In this document: positions 1 to 10,400 of the stretch, piece after piece | Position numbering within the stretch: position 1 is the stretch's first letter | Layout of the letters: each line of letters begins with the position of its first letter | NCBI GenBank assembly: GCA_003216835.1 | Contig: QCIF01000004.1 | Coordinates: 62,001 to 126,000 of the forward strand | Reading direction: 5' to 3' | DNA: 64,000 nt | DNA from: Prochlorococcus sp. AG-402-K10 | GTDB lineage: Bacteria; Cyanobacteriota; Cyanobacteriia; PCC-6307; Cyanobiaceae | Notes under the pieces: model-generated | What the model was told of the DNA's origin: nothing | The model's input: only the letters and a program-made list of their open reading frames with translations | Database searches by the model: none | Program-made: the position numbers and the translations under genes

Positions 1-516
1 ATTTCTAACTCCCCATTTATTGTTTTGCATTTTTAATGATTTATCAAATAAATCGTTACTTTGACTTATATGTTCATTACCAATTTTAAATGGTCCATAT
101 AACATCAAATATTTTCCATTACTAAGCAATTTGCCAGACTCTTTAAATAGTGATCTCGTACAATTCCAAGATGATATATGAATCAAATTAATCGCAACAA
201 TTACTTGAAGAGATAAAACTAGCTCTGGTGAAATTTCCCAAGGGGTAATCTCAACATCTAGTTCCAAAGGTTGAGGCATTTTCATATTTAATTTTTCATG
301 AAGAATCCAAGAACTTATACTTTGCCTATGGCGTAAATCTCGATCACTAGTTTGCCATATTGTTTTTGGGAAGCGTTTTTGAAAACTTACTCCATGTTCT
401 CCACTACCACTTCCAATTTCTAAAATAGATCCATTGTTTTGAATAATTCTTGATAAAACATCCCCTATATAAGTTCTATTTCTCTTAGTAGCAGGAAAAA
501 AAAGTCTATTATCCAA
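1..516 (-). CDS. DUF938-type SAM-dependent methyltransferase, 3' end outside window
   Basis: Minus-strand reading gives DNRLFFPATKRNRTYIGDVLSRIIQNNGSILEIGSGSGEHGVSFQKRFP...; SAM motif I (EIGSGSGEHG); probable TTG start at 516. Confidence 0.75.
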   Translation of the reverse strand, partial: MDNRLFFPATKRNRTYIGDVLSRIIQNNGSILEIGSGSGEHGVSFQKRFPKTIWQTSDRDLRHRQSISSWILHEKLNMKMPQPLELDVEITPWEISPELVLSLQVIVAINLIHISSWNCTRSLFKESGKLLSNGKYLMLYGPFKIGNEHISQSNDLFDKSLKMQNNKWGVRN

Positions 517-1081
517 ACTAAAATCACTTGAAAAGATGCAGTAAAATAAAATTAAATCATATACTTAGATTATTACTTAGCTCTTCTTAATTTAGGAGCT
601 TTATAAAACATTATTTTCAAACTAAAGAATAATATTGACACTGTTAGAGCAGGTAATAAATACAGGATCCAATCAGAACTAAATAAAGAAGGAATACTTG
701 AAAAAACTAAATGCATGTAATAAGTAGGAAAGGACATAAGTCTTGTAAAATTAATTACTTCATTAATAGCAATTATTAAAAATAAAAAATATTCTTTTTC
801 ACAAAAAGCCCAAACCTTAATAAATCAAGAGACGTCTTTATACTTGAAGACTGTCCTTAAAATATATATTTTTGAAAACTTAAACTAATATATAATTTCA
901 TAATTAATTTGAGAAGAAATTTAAATCTTAGAATAACTTTCAGGGACATAAGATAGGCATAAAGAATACACATATGTATCAGAAATGTCTAGACAAATCC
1001 AAAGTCGTACCTATAACGGATATTTTCTTCACGTATTTATATAAATGTGTTATATTTATTTACATAATTTATTTAAAAAAA

Positions 1082-1189
1082 ATGACTCCTGAAGCAGAAA
1101 AGTTTAATGGTTGGGCAGCAATGCTCGGTTTCGTAGCAGCCGTTGGTGCATATGTAACAACTGGTCAAATCATTCCTGGCTGGTTCTAA
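1082..1189 (+). CDS. hli: High-light-inducible protein (35 aa)
   Basis: MTPEAEKFNGWAAMLGFVAAVGAYVTTGQIIPGWF; chlorophyll-binding helix plus TGQIIPG ending. Confidence 0.93.
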   Translation: MTPEAEKFNGWAAMLGFVAAVGAYVTTGQIIPGWF

Positions 1190-1329
1190 TGAAAAACACT
1201 AAAACTAAATTAGTTGAAAAAGAGAAAATTGTAGCTGAAAAACTAAATGGTAGATTTGCCATGATGGGTTTTCTTGCACTTGTTGGAGCATATGTAACAA
1301 CAGGTCAAATAATACCAGGATTTATCTAA
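1189..1329 (+). CDS. hli: High-light-inducible protein (46 aa), TAATG-coupled to previous hli
   Basis: MKNTKTKLVEKEKIVAEKLNGRFAMMGFLALVGAYVTTGQIIPGFI. Confidence 0.93.
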   Translation: MKNTKTKLVEKEKIVAEKLNGRFAMMGFLALVGAYVTTGQIIPGFI

Positions 1330-1620
1330 ATAATTTATTTTTTATTGGAATTAAATTTATAGTTATTTTTAAATTAATATATTAATTTATTTAGTAAAAA
1401 ATATAAGGGAATTTTTTTTAAAGAGATTACAAATAATTTTGAATCTTAAATTAGGTTACTTAGAGTATTTTATTTAATTAGTTTAGTAAAATAAATTTTT
1501 TTTATGGTCAATAATATATCCATATAAACCTAAAGTAAAAAGCTAATAAATCAGTATAAAAACTCTATCCCCCCCAAAAAAAAAGTATTAGACTAAGAGA
1601 AATGATTGGAGGTAAATCAA

Positions 1621-1722
1621 ATGTCCAACATCGGTTTAGAATTAGTATTCTGGCTAATCTTCATAACATATCTTATAGCAAGACTTACACAAACCAAGAA
1701 AGGTTATAAACAACAATATTAA
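1621..1722 (+). CDS. Small single-TM protein (33 aa), paralog of 25974-26075
   Basis: MSNIGLELVFWLIFITYLIARLTQTKKGYKQQY; upstream GGAGG-like RBS; paralog in window. Confidence 0.7.
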   Translation: MSNIGLELVFWLIFITYLIARLTQTKKGYKQQY

Positions 1723-1738
1723 TTAAGGGTATATAATA

Positions 1739-1888
1739 ATGGCTTTAAATGATAAATTCATTATTCCAAATAACAATAAGCAAAACTTCAAAAATGATTT
1801 AGAAGCAAAATCTGTTTTAGAAAGTTATTGGGATGATGTATGCAAAAAGAATCCATCTAAGAAAGAATGTCTAGTTTATTGCGACTAG
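1739..1888 (+). CDS. Small Cys-containing protein ending YCD (49 aa)
   Basis: MALNDKFI...ESYWDDVCKKNPSKKECLVYCD; paralogs at 25735 and 17780. Confidence 0.7.
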   Translation: MALNDKFIIPNNNKQNFKNDLEAKSVLESYWDDVCKKNPSKKECLVYCD

Positions 1889-1977
1889 ATTTATTTATTT
1901 TAATTAAAAAGTTTTCTTAAAAACTAAAATTAGTTTTTAAGAAAGTGCTAAATTGATTTATGTATTTACAGGAAAAC

Positions 1978-2106
1978 ATGAGGGTAAAGCTTGAACCTGA
2001 AACAGCCTTTATAGGAAGAAAATTTGCATATATATTTCTAGCAGGAATTTTCGGACTTAATGCAATAGCCTTTATTTGGTTCTTCTTTTTTTCAAATTTA
2101 ACCTAG
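1978..2106 (+). CDS. Small single-TM protein
   Basis: MRVKLEPETAFIGRKFAYIFLAGIFGLNAIAFIWFFFFSNLT. Confidence 0.6.
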   Translation: MRVKLEPETAFIGRKFAYIFLAGIFGLNAIAFIWFFFFSNLT

Positions 2107-3114
2107 CTCAATTGAATTATAATTTATTTATAGATCTTGGTATAACCTACAAGTGGTTATTCTGTTGTCATTAATGATAAAATTATATTGTGATTTAGAA
2201 TCTAAAAGAGAGAAGAAATTGCTAAAAAATATTTATTTTTGTCAATATTGAATATATCTTCCTCACTAAGGCTGTAATTTTATTTACTTAATTAATAATT
2301 AAGGAGTATAAGGGACTGAAGCCTCTTTTAATGATTCTCCATAATAATTTTCAGCTGATCTCAATAAAATCCAATAAAAAAAATTGGCTAGTTTTTTCTG
2401 CATTTTGAATGTTTAGGTTACTTTTTATTCAAAAACATCCCAGAGATAAAAACAACGTTAAAAATACTCATTTGGAATTTACTTACCAACTATTTAATAA
2501 TTCACATCAAAATATCTCCCTTTGTATTCTCAACGTTTTGATGGCTAAAAGAAAAATAAATTTCAAATATAAACTAATCCTAGAAAAATAGATTATAAAC
2601 CTTGCAATATTTCCTATTAGAACTGGCCTAAAGATCAAAGCAAGTATTTATACCCACACTAAGTATTTTTACTTACTATAATAATTAAAAGCATTTAGGA
2701 ATTGCTTGGCTGGATAAACTCATTCGTTATGAATTTACCTAATAAGTCACGAGAGTTTGCTAGTAGGGATACAAGCAAGCTTTTTTACTATTTTAAGTAA
2801 TGATTATTTTCACATGAAATAGGCAATCTTTTTCTTCCGCATAGATTGTCTTAAAACCTAAAATAGCTCTCAGAAGAATCATTATTTCACCTCAGAAAAT
2901 ATATCAAAAAAAAAATCTAGTTACATTTCATTCTTATTTCTTAAAGCACCCAAATATATTATTTTGCTTAAAGTCTTTTGAAATATTATGGTTTTAAATT
3001 TCAATATGAAATCAAGGAAAGATTTGGATTAATAACGTAAGAATTTATATTGGTCTCTAATTCATTAATATTTTATAATCTAGAAAAAGTTAGTAAAAAT
3101 TAAATAAAGTACTT

Positions 3115-4314
3115 TTGAAATTTCCAAATAAATCACTAATAAAAAGAACTTTTAATCAAATCATTGCTCCTTGGCATTCAATACCTTTATTAGATAGATG
3201 GTTGTTAGGGCAAATAACGCCTCCAATGCTATTTGCCATTTCCGCTTTTACTGTAATTTCATTATCCGTTGGGGTGATGTTTGATCTAATAAGAAAAATA
3301 GTGGAATTTGGATTGCCACTATTCTTAGCGTTGAAAGTTCTTTTTTTTAGTTTACCAAGCTTTCTCGTTTTATCTTTCCCCATGGCAGTTTTACTTTCTA
3401 CTCTATTAGCTTATGGAAAACTGTCAGGCAACTCTGAATTATTAGCATTGAAATCTTTAGGGATAAAAACCTCAAGAATCATTGCACCAGCAATCGCTCT
3501 TTCCATATTTATGACGGGATTAACTTTTTATTTTAATGATAATTTAGTCCCTAAAAGCAATAAGTTAGCAGAAGCAACGTTAAGAGCTGGAATTGGAAGT
3601 TCCTTTAGCGGAGAAAAAGGGAAAGATAATATTATGTTTTCTAGATATGGTTCGAGGATAAATTCATCAAATAAGCCAACTAAAACAAATACCTACCTAA
3701 CTCATATATTTTATGCCTCATGGTATGAAAATAACATAATGCAAGGCGTTACATTATTAGATTTTTCTAGAGAAGATTTACAACAAATTTTAAAAGCAAA
3801 TAGTGCAAGATTTGATAAGGATAACTCCTCTTGGATCTTCTCTGAGGGAAGTATTGTTTCTATTGATAAAAGCGGACAAACTACAAATATTCAATTTAAA
3901 GAGTATACCTACCCATTTGTAGAAGGCCCCTTAGAATTAGCAAGAATTCCCAGAGATGCCACTGAAATGTCATTGAAACAAGCCTTAAAAGCTGAACAAA
4001 TATATAAAAAAACCGGCAATCTAAAAGAGATAAGAAGAATTCAAGTGCGTATACAAGAAAAATTTACTCTGCCCTGTGCATGCTTAGTTTTTGGCTTAAT
4101 AGGAAGTAGTTTGGGATCTAAATCTAATTTAAGATCTTCGAAGAGCCAAGGATTTGGATTAAGCGTAATTCTAATATTAATTTATTATGTAATGTCATTT
4201 GTATTTAGTTCATTTGGAGTCAAAGGTTTATTGCCTCCAATAATTGCAGCATGGTTACCTGTCTTAATTTCTCTAGGGGGTGGAATTTATTTATGTAAAA
4301 AATCAAATTCATAA
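3115..4314 (+). CDS. LptF/LptG family permease (YjgP/YjgQ)
   Basis: 399 aa, TTG start; N-terminal LLDRWLLGQITPPMLFAISAFTVISL and LSFPMAVLLSTLLAYGKLSGNSELLALKSLGI. Confidence 0.9.
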   Translation: MKFPNKSLIKRTFNQIIAPWHSIPLLDRWLLGQITPPMLFAISAFTVISLSVGVMFDLIRKIVEFGLPLFLALKVLFFSLPSFLVLSFPMAVLLSTLLAYGKLSGNSELLALKSLGIKTSRIIAPAIALSIFMTGLTFYFNDNLVPKSNKLAEATLRAGIGSSFSGEKGKDNIMFSRYGSRINSSNKPTKTNTYLTHIFYASWYENNIMQGVTLLDFSREDLQQILKANSARFDKDNSSWIFSEGSIVSIDKSGQTTNIQFKEYTYPFVEGPLELARIPRDATEMSLKQALKAEQIYKKTGNLKEIRRIQVRIQEKFTLPCACLVFGLIGSSLGSKSNLRSSKSQGFGLSVILILIYYVMSFVFSSFGVKGLLPPIIAAWLPVLISLGGGIYLCKKSNS

Positions 4315-4600
4315 TAAAATTGAAAAGTCTGGAAAATTAACAATCTTCTTAAATTTGAATAGATTAGAAGTAAAGAAAATAAATAGAAAAAATAATGCGA
4401 AATGTTAGTTAAGATTCTTAAAGGGAAGCATAATTTAACCAAAGATCTATTTTGTTTTTTTAATCATTTTCCATAGTGATAAATAGTTTTCAAAATCAAA
4501 ACTTATTTTATTGCTTTTATAGCTTGACTATAGTTTTTACTTACATGAAAGTGATCAATCAAAAAAAGGGTAGTTACTTTTAATCCTCTCTTCTTTTCGT

Positions 4601-5179
4601 CTATTCATAATCTTTGTCTATTCTCATATACCCAAACCAATCAGGACAGGTTGTTTCTTCAATCAAAATATTTTCTAGAGTTAATTCTATTTCCCAATTG
4701 CCTATGTCTTTTATAACTTCACAATCATCTATATCACTAATCATATTTAAGCAAGCAATATCATCTTTGTGCTTTCTTTTACAGCCAATTAGCCATTTTG
4801 ATTTAGCTTTATTTTTTGCCTCTGTTGAAGTTTCGGCGACTACGAAACCAAATTCATGTTTCTCTTGCATACAACTTGGATCATAGCCTCCAATATTAAC
4901 GAACCATAATTTTTTTCTGAGATATTTCTCTTTATTTAAATGCTTATTTTGTTTGTCATTTTTTTTTAAATTTATCTTAAAACCATCAATCGAACTAATT
5001 TTCTTATAACTATCTATATGCAAACCTTTAATAGATCCAAACCAACTCTTTCTCAAATCATCAAATGTTTCCTCAATTGTTGAACCTATAACCCATCGAA
5101 CATCATGTAGTTCTATATTTGCTTTAGGGGCTCTACCTCCAACAACAACCAAGAAAAGATATTTTTTATTATTGTCCAT
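4601..5179 (-). CDS. DUF1543 domain protein
   Basis: YLFLVVVGGRAPKANIELHDVRWVIGSTIEETFDDLRKSWFG. Confidence 0.75.
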   Translation of the reverse strand: MDNNKKYLFLVVVGGRAPKANIELHDVRWVIGSTIEETFDDLRKSWFGSIKGLHIDSYKKISSIDGFKINLKKNDKQNKHLNKEKYLRKKLWFVNIGGYDPSCMQEKHEFGFVVAETSTEAKNKAKSKWLIGCKRKHKDDIACLNMISDIDDCEVIKDIGNWEIELTLENILIEETTCPDWFGYMRIDKDYE

Positions 5180-5293
5180 TAATTCTTATCAATCTAGGTA
5201 AAAGTATTTTACGCAAATTATATTAACTTGCTATTTTTTTAAAAAAAATGCCATCATAAATGTACCTGCTTTCTATCAAGTTTTAATTCTCAA

Positions 5294-5770
5294 TTAAAAG
5301 AGACTATTAAATTCCTTTTTTAAATTTTTATATTCTGAATCTATATTGTTAATTAAGCTATCTAGGCCATCTTTGATATCTTTAAATTCATTAATTCTTT
5401 TTTTACTTTTCTCAAAAATTATTTTTTCAAATATTCCTGGCTTTGCATTCTCCATCCAATATCCTCCAAAACAATAAAATTGATTAGGGACAATATTGAT
5501 TAAGAAATTATTCTTAGAATTTTTATATTGATCAATCATCTTATTTATAAAGGCACCTCTAGTTTTTCTAATCCCTAATTTTGAAACATCTTTTGAAACA
5601 GATTTAATTCTTAAGGATAAGGTTTTTCTTTGTTCAATTGAATTACGAACTAGTATTTTTTCTAGAGAGTAACAGTAACTAAATAATTGTGTATTTTCTT
5701 TTTTTGAAGGATATATAACACTCAATAAACTGAATATAATAGAAGTGGTTAAAAGTAGTTTTCTAAACAT
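5294..5770 (-). CDS. Hypothetical exported protein
   Basis: N-terminal hydrophobic signal-like segment. Confidence 0.55.
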   Translation of the reverse strand: MFRKLLLTTSIIFSLLSVIYPSKKENTQLFSYCYSLEKILVRNSIEQRKTLSLRIKSVSKDVSKLGIRKTRGAFINKMIDQYKNSKNNFLINIVPNQFYCFGGYWMENAKPGIFEKIIFEKSKKRINEFKDIKDGLDSLINNIDSEYKNLKKEFNSLF

Positions 5771-5984
5771 TTTTAAGTAAATACACTTTAAATTCTACAT
5801 CTAATTTACTTAATTATTTATTAAATATTTGATATAAACTCATAATAATTTGCTTTTATTGCAGAAAATTTATTGAGAATAAAAAATTGATTTTATTACA
5901 ATTAGTTTGATCTCAATACTCAATAAAAAGTTTAGCTTTTAATCTAAAAGTATAACTCTGATTACTATTTTTAAATCAATTTTT

Positions 5985-6245
5985 ATGAATTTTAAAAAAG
6001 CTTTTATCTTCTCACAATTTTTGCTGATAACTTTTCTAGTTGGCTGTACTTCAAAAGTTGAGGAAACAAAAACTCCTGCACTATTTGACACCAAAAGAGA
6101 AGCTAAAAAAGCTGCCAAAAGTTTCAATTGCACTGGAGCTCATAAGATGGGAGATAAGTGGATGCCATGTGCTACGCATCAATTGCATAAGAGCGCTAAT
6201 GCAAAACAAAAAAAGAATCACAATCATAAACACCATAACCATTAA
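5985..6245 (+). CDS. DUF3721-like lipoprotein with His-rich tail
   Basis: Lipobox LVGC; SFNCTGAHKMGDKWMPCATH; C-term KNHNHKHHNH. Confidence 0.8.
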   Translation: MNFKKAFIFSQFLLITFLVGCTSKVEETKTPALFDTKREAKKAAKSFNCTGAHKMGDKWMPCATHQLHKSANAKQKKNHNHKHHNH

Positions 6246-6252
6246 AACTTAA

Positions 6253-6696
6253 ATGCAAGATTCAAAGGATACGAATAAGAATATAAATGATGGTCCTGCG
6301 CATTGCGGAAGCAAGCCAAAAAAGATTGCAATTGGGATAGCTCCTCTTGGATATATATCAATTGGAATAGTTCCCATGGGCATTGTCACCATTGGAATTG
6401 TTCCAATGGGAGTAGTTTCTCTTGGTGTAGTTGCAATGGGGGTAATAAATGCATCCATCGTTGGAATGGGTGTTTTCTCAGCGGGAGTAACCACTATGGG
6501 GCTAAAGGTTTGGACTCCTGTTGGACCAACTTTGGAACAAAGTACTAGACAAAATAACTCTTCAGATTCAAGAAATATTTATGCATATCCCACAAAAGCC
6601 AAAGCTATTGAAGAAGCCAAAAAACTTGGATGCAAAGGGGTTCATAAAATGGGTGATTTATGGATGCCTTGTGCAATTCATGGCTTAGGCAAATAA
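6253..6696 (+). CDS. Gly-rich hexad-repeat domain fused to DUF3721-like domain
   Basis: IAIGIAPLGYISIGIVPMGIVTIGIVPMGVVSLGVVAMG... then KLGCKGVHKMGDLWMPCAIHGLGK. Confidence 0.8.
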   Translation: MQDSKDTNKNINDGPAHCGSKPKKIAIGIAPLGYISIGIVPMGIVTIGIVPMGVVSLGVVAMGVINASIVGMGVFSAGVTTMGLKVWTPVGPTLEQSTRQNNSSDSRNIYAYPTKAKAIEEAKKLGCKGVHKMGDLWMPCAIHGLGK

Positions 6697-6744
6697 AATA
6701 ATTGAAGTTAATATAAATACAGGTAAATTAGTATTTAATTATTA

Positions 6745-6858
6745 ATGGAATTATTACACCAAATTTTCCCTAAATGGCATATCTATTTAGATATGTTCTT
6801 ACTTGGTCTGGGAACTTATATTTACCTAAGAATTACTAAAAAAATAAAAACAAAATAA
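6745..6858 (+). CDS. Small TM protein
   Basis: MELLHQIFPKWHIYLDMFLLGLGTYIYLRITKKIKTK. Confidence 0.5.
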   Translation: MELLHQIFPKWHIYLDMFLLGLGTYIYLRITKKIKTK

Positions 6859-6983
6859 TTAAATTAAACTTCACTTTACTAAGTAAAACCTAAATGGATA
6901 AAAGATTCAAATAACACATTTAACAAAAATTATATTGATTGACAGTGCATTTGAAAGTATAAAGATAATAATCTCTTTTTTTT

Positions 6984-7241
6984 ATGTCACTACATAATAG
7001 TCCCAATATTATTAAATACTGCGTAATTACTTCTACAGCAGCAATAGTTCTGATAGCTGTTTCTTTGATTCCAGTTTCAAGAAAAGCTGCTTACTGGAAT
7101 CGTTGCCTTGATAAAACTGTAAGGTGGATTAATCAAAACGAAACCGATTTAAAAGGTTGGACTAAAGAAGCAAAAGAAAGTCTTGGTGTAGCAGTATGCA
7201 ATGGTGCTGTTTATGAACCTAAATTTAAAATAATTAAGTAG
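6984..7241 (+). CDS. Hypothetical protein
   Basis: 85 aa; hydrophobic N-terminus; preceded by TTGACAGT motif. Confidence 0.6.
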   Translation: MSLHNSPNIIKYCVITSTAAIVLIAVSLIPVSRKAAYWNRCLDKTVRWINQNETDLKGWTKEAKESLGVAVCNGAVYEPKFKIIK

Positions 7242-7439
7242 TCTAAAAAGATTAGCCAATATTGCAGTATTTCAAAAGCTCAATAGAAGCTTGGGAAGAT
7301 AAAATTTAAAATTACAAAATCTAGAAGATCTATTAGATTACCTTTTTAATTGTTTAAATATGAATCTAAATTATTCTATTCTTGTATTATTCTTTTATTT
7401 AAGTAAGAATATCAAAAATAAAAGAAACTATATCTATTA

Positions 7440-10400
7440 ATGGCTTTTCCTAATAGAAAATATTTAAGATATAAAACCGTCGAATTAATAGAGGCAGGAG
7501 AAAGTTTTTTAAAGGAAAATAATATTATAGAATTAAAAGAAATTCAATATGAAATATTTTGTAGGAAAAGACCTTATACGGCAAGAAAGCTTGAAGATAT
7601 AAAAACAAAAATAACTTTAATTTTAGAAAATAATTTGAAGGAAAATAAAATTTCTAATAATAGTACTATTAAAAAAGAAGCTAATAATTCAATAGATAAT
7701 TATCTGGAAAATATTCTTCCAGAGAAAGAAGAAGTTGAATTAAATAATAATTATTCATCAATCGAAAAGAAATATATAGAAGAAGATAATAAAGTAATTA
7801 TTAATGAATTACAGGAAGAAATATTTTCAAAAGAATCTTTTATTCCAGAAGGTTTTAATTCAGTAAAAGAGTATTTGCAAGATAAATTAGATAATTCTAA
7901 ATCTTCTAAGGACTATGAATATACAGGAGAGGAAATCTCTGACTATGAAACAACAGAAATTCAAAAAAATATTTTAAAGAGATTTGATTATTGGGCAGAA
8001 CAATTAGTTGATTTAACAGGAAGAAATGATTTGATTTGTTTTAGACAGACTAAAAATTCTTCTTATATTCCAACAGAGGAAATTGTTCAATCTCTTTTAA
8101 ATGGAAATTCTATAAGTGTATCGGAGTTAGAAGAACTTGAAGCAGAAGGTAATATTCAGGGCTCAGTAAAAGAAGCGATTGAAAACTTTGATCAGTTTGG
8201 AATAGAAGTTTTCAGCTTGATATCAGGTTTTGCTATTTGGGAATCTGATCTTTTAAATAATGCATATTCTCCATTACTTTATTACAAGTTATCTATTAAT
8301 AATCCAAAGGAAAGAAGAATAAAAAACATCACATTTTCTATTAAAAATAATGAGCCTGAAATTAATCCAGCATTAGTTCTTTATCTTAAAAGGAAAATGG
8401 GCGAGGAAATTAACGAAGACTTATTAAAGTTAGCTCAAGCCGAGGGAGAGAAAATGGTGAGAGCTTATTTATTAGAAGAAATATCAGATGTGTTGGAATT
8501 TCGGATTGAAGATGGTTATGCGATGAAAAATCTGCGATATTTAAAATTCCCTATGGTGAAGGATCTTTTATCAGCTGGAGATGCGTTAATGAATAATATT
8601 TTAATTACCGCTTTAGCAGGTGACGAAAAATCAATAAGATTTTTAAGAGATGATGTCAAAGAAATTGACATTTCAGAGCCAGACTATATTCCTCCAGAAA
8701 ATGAATTTTTAGTATTAGATGCAGACTCTAGTCAACAATTTGCTATTAATGCAGCGCTAAAAGGACAGAATCTTGTTATAGAGGGTCCTCCTGGGACAGG
8801 GAAAAGTCAAACTATTACAAACTTAATTTCAAGTTTTATAGCGCAAGGTAAAAGTGTCCTTTTTGTCGCAGAAAAAAGACCTGCAATTGATGCTGTAAAG
8901 AAAAGAATTAACAAGGTTGGATTAGAAGATTATTTCCTTGATCTGCATTCAATAGACTCATTTATAAAAAAACCTGCAGAATCATTTAGGCAGCAATTTG
9001 AATTTATAACTGAATATAGAGAGAGAGATGTTCTTCAAAATAATGATTTAACAAGATCCAGAGATATTCTTGTCTCAAGAAGTGATGTTATGAAAAACGA
9101 AAATAATATTTGGAATACAACTTATACGGATGTTCTTAATTTATGTATTGAAGCAAAGAAAGATAATAATCATTTTTATCAAATTGATGAAAATGAAATT
9201 GATAATCTAAATCCAAAGGTATTAAAAAATTTAAAAGATTTATTATATGAACTCTCAAGATATTCAATGAATATATTTGCAGGTCTTGCATTTCCGATGA
9301 GAAAATCATTTCTTGAATCAAAAATTCAGACACCAAATCATGTCCAAACGATAATTAGTTCGATAGACAATATTAAAAAACATCTTGTACAAGTTGATGG
9401 TTGGATATCTTTTCAGGAAAATTGTCGTGCTAATGATAAAGATTCATTAGAAAAGATATATCAACTCGAAAGTTCTATAGCCGAAGTATTAGCAAATGAC
9501 CTTTTAGATTTAAGTAAAGAATATGTCCTTGATAAGGAAAAATTAGATTATCTAAAATTAATTTTTAATAAAAATATAATCTTCAGATGGTATTCATATT
9601 TAAAAGATAAAGAATACAAAAATTATTTATCCATATTTAAAAAAATTATAAATAAAGGCGAAGCTAAGAACTATGAAAATATTTTAAAAGGTTTAAATAT
9701 TTTAAAAAGCAAGAAAATACTTGATGGTAAAAAAATACAAATACTTAAGTTTGAAACAGATATTTTTAAGGAAATAAATGCTTTATTTTCTAATTTGAAT
9801 GTACTTAATCAATTTCTTGATGATGAATTAGATGAGAAATCTAATATTCAAAAATTGAAGAAAACGATTTCAATTTTATTAAAACATAGGGATATCCTTC
9901 CAAATATTATTAAAGTCAATGAATTGTTAAATAGCCTATTGAATTTAGGTTTATCAGAAAATGGCCTATTTGAAGAAATATTAATTGACTTTGAAAACAA
10001 TATAGATTACTCAAAAATATTTCAAAGAGCTTCATTAGCTTGGTGTGATTCCGTAGAAGAATTAATGAGAATTAATAATCCTGAAATTGCTTCTTTTGAT
10101 AGAGATTATCTAGATGATATCGTTGAAGAATTTAGAGAAAATGATCAAAAACATATAGAGACTTCGTATGAAAGAATCAGTACAATTTTGAATAATAATG
10201 CTTTAAAGGCTTTCAATACTTTTCCAAATGAAGCTCAAATTTTAAGACAAGAATTAGCAAGGTCAAGAAAATTTAAACCTGCCAGGGAATTATTTGAAAA
10301 AGTTTCTAATGTTGCAAAAAAACTGAAACCTTGTTGGGCAATGAGTCCTTTGGTGGTATCTAAAGTGATGCCATCTAAGGAACCTTTCTTTGATGTCGTT

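Noticed and set aside
1111-1188. Long start of ORF 1111-1329 (MGSNARFRSSRWCICNN...)
   Set aside because: Overlaps the upstream hli out of frame; real hli start is the TAATG-coupled ATG at 1189
6249-6494. Minus-strand ORF MVTPAEKTPIPTMDAFITPIATTPRETT...
   Set aside because: Exact antisense of the Gly-hexad repeat in the 6253-6696 gene; repetitive codons keep the reverse frame open
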